Source: Acholeplasmatales bacterium
GTDB taxonomy: Bacteria; Bacillota_I; Bacilli_A; Acholeplasmatales; Anaeroplasmataceae
Assembly: GCA_017441525.1 (NCBI GenBank)
Contig: JAFRXJ010000018.1
Coordinates: 25,402 to 89,401, forward strand
Direction: 5' to 3'
DNA length: 64,000 nucleotides
Part shown: positions 9,314-17,082 of the stretch, piece by piece
Layout: each line of letters begins with the position of its first letter
Position numbering within the stretch: the first letter of the stretch is position 1
Made by a program: the position numbers and the translations under genes
The notes under the pieces: generated by a model
Told to the model about the DNA's origin: nothing
Databases searched by the model: none
What the model saw: the letters and a program-made list of their open reading frames with translations, nothing else

Positions 9314-9796
9314 TTATATTATATTAAAATGTTTTAATGCATCTATTATTGCATCTGCTTTTTCTTTAGGACAATTGACATGTTTTGTATCATCAATTAA
9401 TCTTGTTGCTTGCATATCAACACCATATTTTCTTTTAATTTCTGCAATATAAGTAGAATGAATATTTAAGTTATATTTTTCTTTTATATAATCTTTTATT
9501 TGAGTATATGTTGCTTGCTTACGACAATAATGCTCTTTTCTAGGGGCAGGAACCTTTATTACTTCCTTAACTTTATCAGCCTTATCGACTTCTAGTTTAT
9601 AATGTGGTGGTTTAATCCTAATTGGTGCTTTCTTGTTTAACACTTCCCTAAATCCTATACCTTCTACACCATTTTCCATTTCTAAATTAAATGATATATT
9701 CTTTTCTACTTCTTCGTTATTATCTGATGATATATCAAAATTGAATTTTACAGCTTTTATTCTTTGCGCTTCTTTATCGATATTAATCTCTTTCAT
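9314..9796 (-). CDS. Small protein resembling the C-terminal extension of RlmD-type methyltransferases
   Basis: A 160-residue protein. Its second half (TYTQIKDYIKEKYNLNIHS, YIAEIKRKYG, then NCPKEKADAIIDALKHFNII) resembles, from memory, the extra C-terminal domain of many clostridial 23S rRNA uracil methyltransferases. There is no methyltransferase core here. The first 80 residues are acidic then basic and unrecognised. No clear ribosome site is seen, and a TATAAT ends one nucleotide before the ATG, so the true start is uncertain. It may be an orphan nucleic-acid-binding domain. Confidence 0.55.
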   Translation of the reverse strand: MKEINIDKEAQRIKAVKFNFDISSDNNEEVEKNISFNLEMENGVEGIGFREVLNKKAPIRIKPPHYKLEVDKADKVKEVIKVPAPRKEHYCRKQATYTQIKDYIKEKYNLNIHSTYIAEIKRKYGVDMQATRLIDDTKHVNCPKEKADAIIDALKHFNII

Positions 9797-10105
9797 TATT
9801 ATATTTCTACATAAAGTTTAAAAAGGCTACAAAGAATTAATCCATAACAAATAAAAAATCACATTTCTGTGATTTTTCTAATTTAAATATATAACTAAAA
9901 CTAGACAACCGCCTGATTTATACATCTTGACGGTTTCGAGTGGCGTATCTTCTGGTGAACCAACAATCAATCGAAATTGGCATAGTTAAGCCATTTATTT
10001 AGTTGACTTATTTCATTTTATTATCGTTTGACTAAAAGAGTAACACTCTCAACATAAATACATATATTTTGCTTATCTCTATTGCTTTTTTATCTTCATA
10101 TAATT
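9797..10105. other. Intergenic region with orphan terminator and inverted-repeat copy
   Basis: No gene seen. A clean terminator-like hairpin AAAAATCACA / TGTGATTTTT sits at 9854-9877 with no obvious gene feeding it. Positions 9975-10042, read on the minus strand (AGTCAAACGATAAT, AAATAAGTCAACTAA), match 7692-7735 on the plus strand and may be one end of an element enclosing the two genes between. Confidence 0.5.
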
Positions 10106-10130
10106 AAAAATCATCCCGAAGGATGATTGT
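10106..10130 (-). terminator. Terminator after cysK
   Basis: Hairpin AATCATCC-CGAA-GGATGATT with A/T-rich flanks, 9 nt after the cysK stop codon. Confidence 0.8.
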
Positions 10131-10138
10131 TTTAATTA

Positions 10139-11071
10139 TTAATTATTGAATAATGGAGTTGATAAATATCTATCACCATTATCTGGTAATAATACTACTA
10201 TCTTCTTACCTTTATTTTCAGGTCTTAAAGCTAATTGCTTTGCAGCATATAATGCAGCACCTGATGAAATACCAACGAATACGCCATCAGTTTTTACTAC
10301 TTCAGCACCAGTCTTAAATGCATCTTCATTTTGTACTGTAATAATTTCATCATAAATTGATGTATCTAATGTATCAGGAACAAATCCTGCACCTATACCT
10401 TGAATCTTGTGTGGTCCTGCAACACCAGTAGATAATACTGCTGATGTAGCTGGCTCTACTGCAACAATCTTAATGTTTTTATTCTTTTCTTTTAAATATT
10501 TACCAGCACCTGAGATTGTACCACCAGTACCAACGCCGGAAACGAAAATATCAACATTTCCATCTGTATCGCTCCAAATTTCTGGGCCGGTTGTCTCATA
10601 GTGTGCTTTTGGATTTGCAGGATTTACGAATTGCCCTGCAATGATGGAATTTGGAATTTCTTTGTTTAATTCTTCAGCTTTAGCGATTGCACCCTTCATT
10701 CCCTTAGTACCATCAGTTAAAACTAATTCAGCACCATAAGCCTTAATTAGGTTTCTTCTTTCAACTGACATTGTCTCAGGTAATGTGATTATTAATCTAT
10801 ATCCCTTAGATGCAGCTATTGCAGCAAGTCCTATACCTGTGTTACCTGATGTTGGCTCGATGATTGTTGAACCTTTCTTTAATAAGCCTCTTGCTTCATA
10901 ATCTTCAATGATTGATTTAGCAACTCTATCTTTTACAGATCCTGCAGGGTTGAATCCTTCAACCTTGGCAATGATTGTTGCCTCTAAATTATTTGCCTTA
11001 TTGAAATTTACTAATTCTACTAATGGTGTATGACCAATTAATTCAGTTACTGATTTATATATTTTACTCAT
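10139..11071 (-). CDS. cysK: Cysteine synthase A (O-acetylserine sulfhydrylase)
   Basis: A pyridoxal-phosphate enzyme that makes cysteine from O-acetylserine and sulfide. The PLP lysine lies in NPAGSVKDR near residue 43, the substrate loop is EPTSGNTG, and the phosphate-binding loop is [10 protein letters not shown] near residue 175. The length of 310 residues is normal. The frame reaches an ATG at 11101 inside the upstream regulator gene, but AAGGGAGAT precedes the ATG at 11071 ([11 protein letters not shown]), which is the family's usual start. It follows the Rrf2 regulator gene by 13 nt and is probably co-transcribed and controlled by it. Confidence 0.95.
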   Translation of the reverse strand: MSKIYKSVTELIGHTPLVELVNFNKANNLEATIIAKVEGFNPAGSVKDRVAKSIIEDYEARGLLKKGSTIIEPTSGNTGIGLAAIAASKGYRLIITLPETMSVERRNLIKAYGAELVLTDGTKGMKGAIAKAEELNKEIPNSIIAGQFVNPANPKAHYETTGPEIWSDTDGNVDIFVSGVGTGGTISGAGKYLKEKNKNIKIVAVEPATSAVLSTGVAGPHKIQGIGAGFVPDTLDTSIYDEIITVQNEDAFKTGAEVVKTDGVFVGISSGAALYAAKQLALRPENKGKKIVVLLPDNGDRYLSTPLFNN

Positions 11072-11084
11072 ATTTTTATCTCCC

Positions 11085-11519
11085 TTATATTGAATAATCA
11101 TTTCCTATTTTTAGTAATTCTCTATTTCTTAAATCTTCTAAAGTGACACTATCAACATAATTATTTACAACATCATAAAATCCTTTCCAGAAATCTAATG
11201 TTGTACAAATATCTCTTCTTTTGCATGTATTACAATCAGATTGTAGACATGCTACAGGAGCTAATGTGCCTTCAGCACATCTAATGATATCTCCAGCAGT
11301 ATATTCTTTTGCTGGCTTAGCTAAAGTATAACCACCGTTATTTCCTCTAACGCTTATTAAGAATCCTCTTTTGACTAATAATGAAACAACTTGTTCTAAA
11401 TATTTAACTGATATTTCTTGTCTTTTAGATATATCATTTAATCTAACAGGTGAACCATTAGAATATGATGCAACATCAATCATTAGTCTTAGGGCATACC
11501 TTCCTTTTGTAGATATCAT
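11085..11519 (-). CDS. Rrf2-family regulator (CymR/IscR-like)
   Basis: A 144-residue transcription factor with the family start [17 protein letters not shown], a winged helix ([30 protein letters not shown]) and a cysteine cluster at residues 91, 96, 99 and 105 plus Cys81. That cluster recalls the Fe-S ligands of IscR; B. subtilis CymR lacks it. Its position in front of cysK and next to metY points to control of cysteine and methionine supply. Its promoter carries a candidate operator that matches one before the metY leader ORF, so autoregulation is likely. Sensing of Fe-S status or of cysteine synthase are both possible. Confidence 0.85.
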   Translation of the reverse strand: MISTKGRYALRLMIDVASYSNGSPVRLNDISKRQEISVKYLEQVVSLLVKRGFLISVRGNNGGYTLAKPAKEYTAGDIIRCAEGTLAPVACLQSDCNTCKRRDICTTLDFWKGFYDVVNNYVDSVTLEDLRNRELLKIGNDYSI

Positions 11520-11531
11520 TTAAATCACTCC

Positions 11532-11583
11532 ATTCCTAGCAACTTACTATGTTGATTATACCACTTTGTATTATTTAATACAA
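11532..11583 (-). promoter_or_regulatory. Promoter and candidate Rrf2 operator of the regulator-cysK operon
   Basis: Minus strand: TTGTAT (11578-11583), 17-nt spacer, TATAAT (11555-11560), then at 11532-11551 CATAGTAAGTTGCTAGGAAT over the expected start point. That 20-mer agrees at 14 positions with the element at 13053-13072 before metY. Confidence 0.65.
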
Positions 11584-11585
11584 TT

Positions 11586-12869
11586 TTAAATTCTATCTAA
11601 AGCATCTTTAATATCTGCAAGAATATCATCAATATGTTCTGTACCAATTGATAATCTTACTGTGCTACCATAAATACCAACAGCAGCTAATTCTTCTGCA
11701 GTCATTTCTGAATGTGTTGTAGATGCTGGATGGATTACTAAAGATTTAACATCTGCAACATTTGCAAGTAATGAGAAAATCTTTAGATTATCAATAAATG
11801 CTTGAGCTTCTTTTTCTCCGCCCTTAACATCAAATGTAAAGATTGATCCTCCACCATTTGGATAATATTTCTTATATAAAGCTTGTTGTGCCTTATCAGT
11901 TGATACTGATGGGTGGTTAACCTTAGCAACCTTTGGATGCTTATTTAAGAATTCAACAACCTTTAATGCATTTTCAACATGACGTTCAACTCTTAAAGAT
12001 AATGTCTCTAAGCCTTGTAATGCGATAAATGCATTAACTGGTGATATTGCAGCTCCAGTATCACGAAGTAAGATAGCTCTAATATATGTTACAAATGCAA
12101 CTGGACCAACTGCATCATAGAATGATACACCATGGTATGAAGCATTTGGTTCAACTAAATGCTTGAATTTACCACTCTTTTTCCAATCGAATTTACCACC
12201 TTCAATAATTACACCACCAAGACCAGTACCATGACCAGTAATAAACTTAGTTGCTGAATGAACTACTATATCAGCACCATATTCAATTGGTCTTACTAAA
12301 TAAGGTGTTGCGAATGTTGAATCAACAACAAGTGGAATATTATGCTTATGTGCTACCTTAGCGATTGCTTCAATATCTATAACATCTGAATTAGGATTTC
12401 CTAATGTTTCAACGAATACAGCTTTAGTATTTTCTTTAATTGCTTTTTCAATATCTTCTACATTTGGTTTAACAAATGTTGTTGTAATACCATAATTAGG
12501 TAATGTATGTTGTAATAGGTTAATTGATCCACCATAAATATTGTTTGCTGCAACAATATGATCACCTGAAAATGCTAATGCTTGGATTGCATAAGTTATA
12601 GCTGCAGCACCTGATGCTACTGCTAATGCTCCTGCACCTTTTTCAAGTGCAGCAATTCTTTCTTCAAATACACCTTGTGTTGGGTTTGTAAGTCTACCAT
12701 AAATGTTTCCTGCATCTCTTAGACCAAATCTGTCAGCAGCATGCTTACTATTGTTAAAAACGTAAGATGATGTCAAATAAATAGGAACTGCTCTAGCTCC
12801 TGTTGCAGGATCTGGATTTTCTTGTCCTGCATGTAATTGTAATGTTTCAAATTTATACTCTCTACTCAT
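11586..12869 (-). CDS. metY: O-acetylhomoserine (thiol)-lyase / sulfhydrylase
   Basis: A 427-residue member of the Cys/Met metabolism PLP enzymes that joins sulfide (or methanethiol) to O-acetylhomoserine. The start KFETLQLHAGQ, the phosphate loop ASGAAAITYAI, the active lysine in HSATKFITGHG and the typical insertions of the long sulfhydrylase subfamily are all visible. It is preceded by GAGGAGAT and, 53 nt upstream, by a Met/Cys-rich 33-codon ORF in the same transcript. Gene order suggests co-regulation with cysK through the Rrf2 protein. The gene is also called cysD in some annotations. Confidence 0.92.
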   Translation of the reverse strand: MSREYKFETLQLHAGQENPDPATGARAVPIYLTSSYVFNNSKHAADRFGLRDAGNIYGRLTNPTQGVFEERIAALEKGAGALAVASGAAAITYAIQALAFSGDHIVAANNIYGGSINLLQHTLPNYGITTTFVKPNVEDIEKAIKENTKAVFVETLGNPNSDVIDIEAIAKVAHKHNIPLVVDSTFATPYLVRPIEYGADIVVHSATKFITGHGTGLGGVIIEGGKFDWKKSGKFKHLVEPNASYHGVSFYDAVGPVAFVTYIRAILLRDTGAAISPVNAFIALQGLETLSLRVERHVENALKVVEFLNKHPKVAKVNHPSVSTDKAQQALYKKYYPNGGGSIFTFDVKGGEKEAQAFIDNLKIFSLLANVADVKSLVIHPASTTHSEMTAEELAAVGIYGSTVRLSIGTEHIDDILADIKDALDRI

Positions 12870-12922
12870 ATTAATATCTCCTCAATCTTTCTTTTATTTA
12901 TTCTTTCTTTTTTATCTATAAA

Positions 12923-13024
12923 TTAATACTTAATTATTACTGAGTCACACATGATATTATGACTCCACTTCATTAAACTACACATTCGGGCATTGCCCAT
13001 ACATCGATTAAATTTTTCAATCAT
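12923..13024 (-). CDS. Putative Met/Cys-rich leader peptide upstream of metY (33 aa)
   Basis: A short ORF with an ideal ribosome site (AAAGGAG, 7-nt spacing), the first ORF after a consensus promoter and ending 53 nt before metY. It starts MIEKFNRCMGNARMC and ends CDSVIIKY. Five Met codons and three Cys codons among 33 are far above chance in this AT-rich, cysteine-poor DNA. A leader that senses methionine or cysteine charging, or a small sulfur-related protein, would fit. No terminator hairpin is seen between its stop and metY, so classical attenuation is not evident; translational coupling or mRNA stability could be the mechanism. Confidence 0.6.
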   Translation of the reverse strand: MIEKFNRCMGNARMCSLMKWSHNIMCDSVIIKY

Positions 13025-13052
13025 AATACCACTCCTTTTTTCTTTTTATCCT

Positions 13053-13110
13053 ATTCCTATCTGTTTAGTAGGATTAGCTATATTATAAGGGGCTTTTAAA
13101 ATATTGTCAA
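13053..13110 (-). promoter_or_regulatory. Promoter and candidate Rrf2 operator of the metY transcript
   Basis: Minus strand: TTGACA (13105-13110), 17-nt spacer, TATAAT (13082-13087), a full consensus match. Just downstream, 13053-13074 reads ATCCTACTAAACAGATAGGAAT, an imperfect palindrome (ATCCTA/TAGGAAT) of the kind Rrf2 dimers bind. Occupancy would block transcription start. Confidence 0.75.
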
Positions 13111-13142
13111 CACCTAAAATGAATATTTTTAAAAAAAATACA

Positions 13143-13168
13143 AACCAAGAATATTTCTACTCTTGGTT
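13143..13168 (-). terminator. Hairpin with T-run (minus strand)
   Basis: AACCAAGA / TCTTGGTT stem with a 10-nt loop, followed on the minus strand by TGTATTTTTTTT. It ends whatever is transcribed from 13170-13370, where no gene is seen, and insulates the metY promoter. Confidence 0.55.
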
Positions 13169-13372
13169 ATACTTACTACTTATTTATAATATAGGAAAAT
13201 AACATATAAATTATTTTATTAAAAACCTATATGTTTCTTATTTTTTTTAGAATGCTTATACCTCAGTAGTTCAACAACTATTTGATGGCGTATGTCCCTA
13301 AGTAGTTTGTACTTTACACCACTAATCTAAACACTTTTATTTTTTTTGAGATGTTCTATTGCTTATAGCAAA
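13169..13372. other. Non-coding stretch with tail-repeat-like segment (copy C)
   Basis: No ORF recognised. Positions 13264-13298 (AACAAC, then GGCGTATGTCCC) loosely match tail copy A at 5920-5948 (AACAACCG, then CGTATGCTCC). It lies after the two-gene Sel1 operon. Weak similarity seen by eye. Confidence 0.3.
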
Positions 13373-13397
13373 TAAAAAAAGCCATGTAATGGCCTAT
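13373..13397 (-). terminator. Terminator of the Sel1-repeat operon
   Basis: GCCAT-GTA-ATGGC hairpin flanked by a run of seven A on the plus strand (T-run for minus transcripts), about 65 nt after the stop at 13460. Confidence 0.75.
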
Positions 13398-13459
13398 TTA
13401 TTACATATACATATAATTATTTTCAAATAAAGAATCTGTATATGCTTTTATACAACTAT

Positions 13460-13843
13460 TTAATATTGATATATATATTTATTCTTTTTATCTTCTGGAC
13501 TAGATAATATTCCAGATACTGCAGCAAGTCCCATGAATAAAGGATTAATAGTCGCTGTAGTTATAATCTGACAAAAATAATTATCTGCAGATTTGGCAAT
13601 ACCTTCTATTCTTTGTTTTTGGTAATCTTTTAATTCTCCATCTTTAACATTTAACAATAATCCTTTATTAATAGATTCTTTTGTTTCATTATATATCTTA
13701 TCTATAATAAACATAATGATATCAGATACATTTATATTATTATAATTATCTTTTAATGATTCTATTGCTAACTTATAATATGATTCATTACAATATTTAT
13801 TTACAAGTTCTGTATGCAATTCTATTGCTTGCATCATCATCAT
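13460..13843 (-). CDS. Hypothetical protein, 127 aa
   Basis: Not recognised. A mostly helical, soluble-looking protein that starts with four Met codons, so the exact start is ambiguous by up to three codons. It has one mildly hydrophobic stretch near residues 90-112 (TTATINPLFMGLAAVSGIL). It follows the Sel1-repeat gene by 28 nt in the same direction and shares its terminator, so the two probably form an operon. Confidence 0.65.
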   Translation of the reverse strand: MMMMQAIELHTELVNKYCNESYYKLAIESLKDNYNNINVSDIIMFIIDKIYNETKESINKGLLLNVKDGELKDYQKQRIEGIAKSADNYFCQIITTATINPLFMGLAAVSGILSSPEDKKNKYIYQY

Positions 13844-13871
13844 ATTATCACATCCGTTCTTTATAGCATTA

Positions 13872-14894
13872 TTATTTTTTAATATTTAATAAATCTATTT
13901 GTTCTTCTAAGGCTTTAATTCTTCCTTCTACATCTTCGCCCTTTAAAGATTTTAAATATTTAATACCATTATTATATGCTTCTAGGGCTTTTTCGTAATT
14001 CTTTTCGCAGCCTATTCCATTTGCATAACAAATACCTAAGAATATATATGCGTCATAACATCCGCCCTCTATAGCCTCATTTGCAGTCTTAAAATATTCA
14101 TTTCCATATTTCTTCTCATCTACTCCTGCCTGAGCCCATAGATCTAGTAATCTAAATTTAGCTTCAGCATTACCAGCTTGTGATAATTCAGCTAATACTC
14201 TTTCAGCTCTTTGAAAGTCATGATCTATATCAGCTGATGAATATAATAATCTAGCCAATAATATTCCACTGTTATCATCACCTAGATTGAATGCTTTATC
14301 TGCATACTCTACTGCCTTTTCATGATTTGCTTCAATTATTTCATTTTTATATGTATATAAAGAAGCTAGGGTATTTAGGGCATCAACATCATTATCGTCT
14401 GCAGCTAATAATAAATATTTTTTAGCATTTTCTAAATCATTATTTTCAGCATAATATTTACTCATTATATAATAAGCTCTTGCAGAGCCTTTAGAACCAT
14501 ATTCTTCTAATAATTTTAAGCTAGATAAATCTTTTGATTCTAATAAGCTTAATGCTAATTCTATTTTGGCATTTATTACATCACCTTCAGCAGCAAACTT
14601 AATATATTTATTCCAATCATCTGAATCTCTTTCATATAGATCTGCGATAAATAAATATGCGAAAGGCATATTTTTGGCAAGCTTTTCTATTTCAGGTATT
14701 ACACTAGTATCTTCCATATACATTTTATATACATATGATAATAATAAATATCTATCATTTTCATCTTTATGGTCTATTGCAAATTTAACAGCATTACCAC
14801 CTAAATAATGTCTAGTAAATACTAATAAAGGCCAATCAATTTGTTTATTAATGTAATAATTAATAAAATCTTCATCATTTTTAACTACATACAT
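13872..14894 (-). CDS. Sel1/TPR-repeat protein
   Basis: A 340-residue soluble protein built from helical Sel1-like repeats. Clear units include KSKDLSSLKLLEEYGSKGSA, the segment around ALNTLASLY, AKFRLLDLWAQAG and the classical YIFLGICYANGIGCEKNYEK. No signal peptide. Sel1 repeats act as protein-binding scaffolds; the partner is unknown. The ATG at 14894 follows GAGGGAG. It is the first gene of an operon with the 127-residue protein. Two Sel1 proteins lie within 4 kb (see 17083-17724). Confidence 0.8.
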   Translation of the reverse strand: MYVVKNDEDFINYYINKQIDWPLLVFTRHYLGGNAVKFAIDHKDENDRYLLLSYVYKMYMEDTSVIPEIEKLAKNMPFAYLFIADLYERDSDDWNKYIKFAAEGDVINAKIELALSLLESKDLSSLKLLEEYGSKGSARAYYIMSKYYAENNDLENAKKYLLLAADDNDVDALNTLASLYTYKNEIIEANHEKAVEYADKAFNLGDDNSGILLARLLYSSADIDHDFQRAERVLAELSQAGNAEAKFRLLDLWAQAGVDEKKYGNEYFKTANEAIEGGCYDAYIFLGICYANGIGCEKNYEKALEAYNNGIKYLKSLKGEDVEGRIKALEEQIDLLNIKK

Positions 14895-14985
14895 ATAAGA
14901 TATTCTCCCTCTATAATTTTAAAAACAAACCTATAAATTAATGATAACAATTTTCTTATGATTTATCAATATATGATAAAAGATT

Positions 14986-15017
14986 ATGAGGGATAGGCAA
15001 CAAAACCTATCCCTCAT
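14986..15017. terminator. Strong bidirectional terminator
   Basis: A perfect 12-bp stem (ATGAGGGATAGG / CCTATCCCTCAT) with an 8-nt loop and T-rich tract on the plus side. It follows an InlB-repeat gene fragment (15025-15135). Confidence 0.85.
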
Positions 15018-15024
15018 GTTTTAT

Positions 15025-15135
15025 TTATTCAAATTTTGGAGTTAATACTAAGTCATAATCAACATTATAAATTGTTGAGTTAAATAAATTATTATTTTGA
15101 TCATACCAACCAACTAATGTAGTATTTCCAATCAT
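15025..15135 (-). pseudogene. Relic of an InlB B-repeat surface protein
   Basis: The minus strand encodes 36 residues containing LVGWYDQNNNLFNS and ending VLTPKFE, the C-terminal part of an InlB B-repeat, followed by TAA and a strong terminator. There is no ribosome site, signal peptide or further coding sequence upstream, so this is most likely the last fragment of a deleted cell-surface gene like those at 58-3078 and 39640-44887. Confidence 0.6.
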
Positions 15136-15284
15136 TATTAATATTATTATTTCTTTCTATTATCGATTATCATTATTTATATTTTAACATATTTATATGT
15201 TATATTAAAGAATCACTTTTTTCATTTCTTGTCATTTTTATACATCTTTTGTCTTATATATCAATTATTAAAAAAAGGATTTTT
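15136..15284. other. AT-rich spacer
   Basis: No gene, hairpin or promoter could be supported here. Confidence 0.4.
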
Positions 15285-15383
15285 GGGCGATATTCAATAC
15301 AAAATACCTCGATAGCGCCCGAAAAACCCCGTTTTTTGTCGTTTCTTGGGCGATATTCAACACAAAACACCTTAATAGCGCCC
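15285..15383 (-). repeat. Tandem pair of 36-nt hairpins
   Basis: Two copies (15285-15320 and 15348-15383, offset 63 nt) of a GGGCGATATTCAA...ATAGCGCCC hairpin, differing at a few loop positions and each followed by an A-run (T-run on the minus strand). They lie 22 nt after the stop of the DUF2130 gene, so at least one is its terminator. The near-identical loops are unusual for simple terminators. Confidence 0.7.
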
Positions 15384-15404
15384 AAAAAAATTTTTATAAA
15401 TTTT

Positions 15405-16862
15405 CTATTCTTCTAATTTCTTTATAATACTTCTATTTAATTTTAATTCATATTTATTAATCTTTTCATTAATTTGATTAATATATGATTTATTAATTTT
15501 ATCACATTGATCATCAATGTTTTTAACTGCTTTAGTAATAGCTTCTGTATTACTTGTAATAGTAGCTATTGCTTTTTCAAGCATCTCTAAAGGCTTATCT
15601 AGATAAGTCTTTTTTATTTCTTCGAATTCGCTTAATAAATCTAATTTATTCTTTAATTCTAGCATCTCTACTTCTTTGCTTAATATTAATTCAGCAAATC
15701 TTGTAGTTAAAGATGCTATCATATTTAAGAATGTCATTAAATATGCAGGTCTAACTACATACATATTTTCATATTCTCTAACTTTAAATATAGGTAATAC
15801 ATTAGGCTTATCCATTTCTAGGTTAGATACAAGTAGTGCATACTTGCAGTTTTTCTTTTCTCTATTCTTATCTAATTGCTTATAATAATCTGCATTAGAT
15901 TTCTTATTAACTGATTCTGGGTTCTCATCTTTCATGTCCATACAAACTGAAGCAAGTAATTCAGTATCTATATGCTTATCTGATGCATATATCTTAAAGA
16001 TATAATCAGCTTTAGACCCTTTTAGTTCATCTTCTTCTCTAATTACCTTATTATCTTTTTGCCATACGCAATTAAATAATCCATTTTGCATATATGATGT
16101 TACTTCGTTATTACACCATGCTTCTAGATCTTCACCTGTTTGTTTAACATTTAATGAACTTTTAGCATGCTGTAAGGCATTAATTTGGTCTTCTTTTTCT
16201 CTTATTTTAGCTTCATATACATCTTTTTGTTCATTTAATGCTTTAAGCTTTAATAATTCAAAATCAGAATCTTTCTTTTCAATTATAGAATCTTTCTTTT
16301 GTAATGCTAAATTATTTTCAGCTTTAATATCATTTATCTGTTTTTCGTATAGATTAGATAATTCTATTTTAGATTTTTCAATCTTATTATCAAATTCAGA
16401 TTTTAATAATTCATATTCTTTTTCTAATTTAGAATATCTTTCTTGTTCTTCTTGTTTTAATTTAGATTTCGATGCTTCATATTCTAAATTTAATTTATCA
16501 ATCTTAGATTGCAAAGTTTCTTGTAAAATCTTTAATTGTTCTTTTAATTCATTAATAGTATCATTATATTTTTTAGATACTTCTTGTTCTTTAATAACTA
16601 ATGATTTTTCATTATCTTTCTTTAATGATTCTATTATATTATTTAATCTATTTAATTCTAATTTATTTTCAGCTATTAAAGTTTTCTTAACTTCTTCTAA
16701 TTTAGATTCATATACTTTATCTTTACCAGATTCAATAATTAAATCTAAGTAAGTTGTATCTACTTCTACTAATTCTTTTAAATCTATTAAATCTCCTTTA
16801 TTAGCATCTTCTGCAAGCTCTAATAAAGTTTTATCTTTTACTATTACATTTACTTTTTTCAT
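15405..16862 (-). CDS. DUF2130 family protein (RmuC-like)
   Basis: A 485-residue cytoplasmic protein: a long coiled coil at about residues 30-220, rich in Lys and Glu, then a DUF2130 domain. That domain shows GEDLEAWCNNEV, GSKADYIFKIY, CMDMKDENPESVNKKSNADY, KNCKYALLVSN and NMYVVRPAY. The family resembles RmuC and may carry a restriction-endonuclease-like fold; its role is not established. The frame extends to 16952, but GGAAAGGAAT stands before the ATG at 16862 (MKKVNVIVKD). The tandem hairpins follow directly. Confidence 0.85.
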   Translation of the reverse strand: MKKVNVIVKDKTLLELAEDANKGDLIDLKELVEVDTTYLDLIIESGKDKVYESKLEEVKKTLIAENKLELNRLNNIIESLKKDNEKSLVIKEQEVSKKYNDTINELKEQLKILQETLQSKIDKLNLEYEASKSKLKQEEQERYSKLEKEYELLKSEFDNKIEKSKIELSNLYEKQINDIKAENNLALQKKDSIIEKKDSDFELLKLKALNEQKDVYEAKIREKEDQINALQHAKSSLNVKQTGEDLEAWCNNEVTSYMQNGLFNCVWQKDNKVIREEDELKGSKADYIFKIYASDKHIDTELLASVCMDMKDENPESVNKKSNADYYKQLDKNREKKNCKYALLVSNLEMDKPNVLPIFKVREYENMYVVRPAYLMTFLNMIASLTTRFAELILSKEVEMLELKNKLDLLSEFEEIKKTYLDKPLEMLEKAIATITSNTEAITKAVKNIDDQCDKINKSYINQINEKINKYELKLNRSIIKKLEE

Positions 16863-16936
16863 ATTATCATTCCTTTCCTTTTTATACAACAAATAACGCG
16901 CATTATTATGTCTTTCTACCTTGATACTAACACAGA

Positions 16937-17000
16937 AAAAGTGACCGTTCAACTATTAATTTTTTTATTTTTTAACGGTTGATTTTCAGTGTGCTTTTGT
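16937..17000 (-). repeat. Accessory-gene 3' tail repeat, copy D
   Basis: Downstream of the Sel1 gene at 17083. GTGACCGTTCAACT at 16941 matches GTGACCGTCTCAACT of copy B, and on the minus strand CTGAAAATCAACCG recalls CTGAAAATAACAAG of copy A. The order of the two parts differs from copy A. Seen by eye only. Confidence 0.4.
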
Positions 17001-17026
17001 GGGGATTAACGGGTAGAAAAAGGAGA

Positions 17027-17056
17027 GTAAAAGGCCAACAAAAATTGGCCTTTTAC
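17027..17056 (-). terminator. Terminator after the Sel1 membrane protein
   Basis: A perfect 12-bp stem GTAAAAGGCCAA / TTGGCCTTTTAC with a 6-nt loop, followed by CTCCTTTTT on the minus strand. Confidence 0.85.
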
Positions 17057-17082
17057 CATCAACACTATAATATAACTTTAAT

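Noticed and set aside
9854..9877. Terminator of a small RNA gene at 9880-10100
   Set aside because: The hairpin is good, but no promoter or structured RNA could be supported in the stretch feeding it, so no gene is called.
12870..13080. SAM (S-box) or T-box riboswitch before metY
   Set aside because: None of the conserved S-box helices or the T-box TGGNACCGCG word is present; the leader instead contains the short ORF.
15285..15383. CRISPR array
   Set aside because: Only two units, palindromic over their whole length, with a 27-nt gap and no cas genes in the window.
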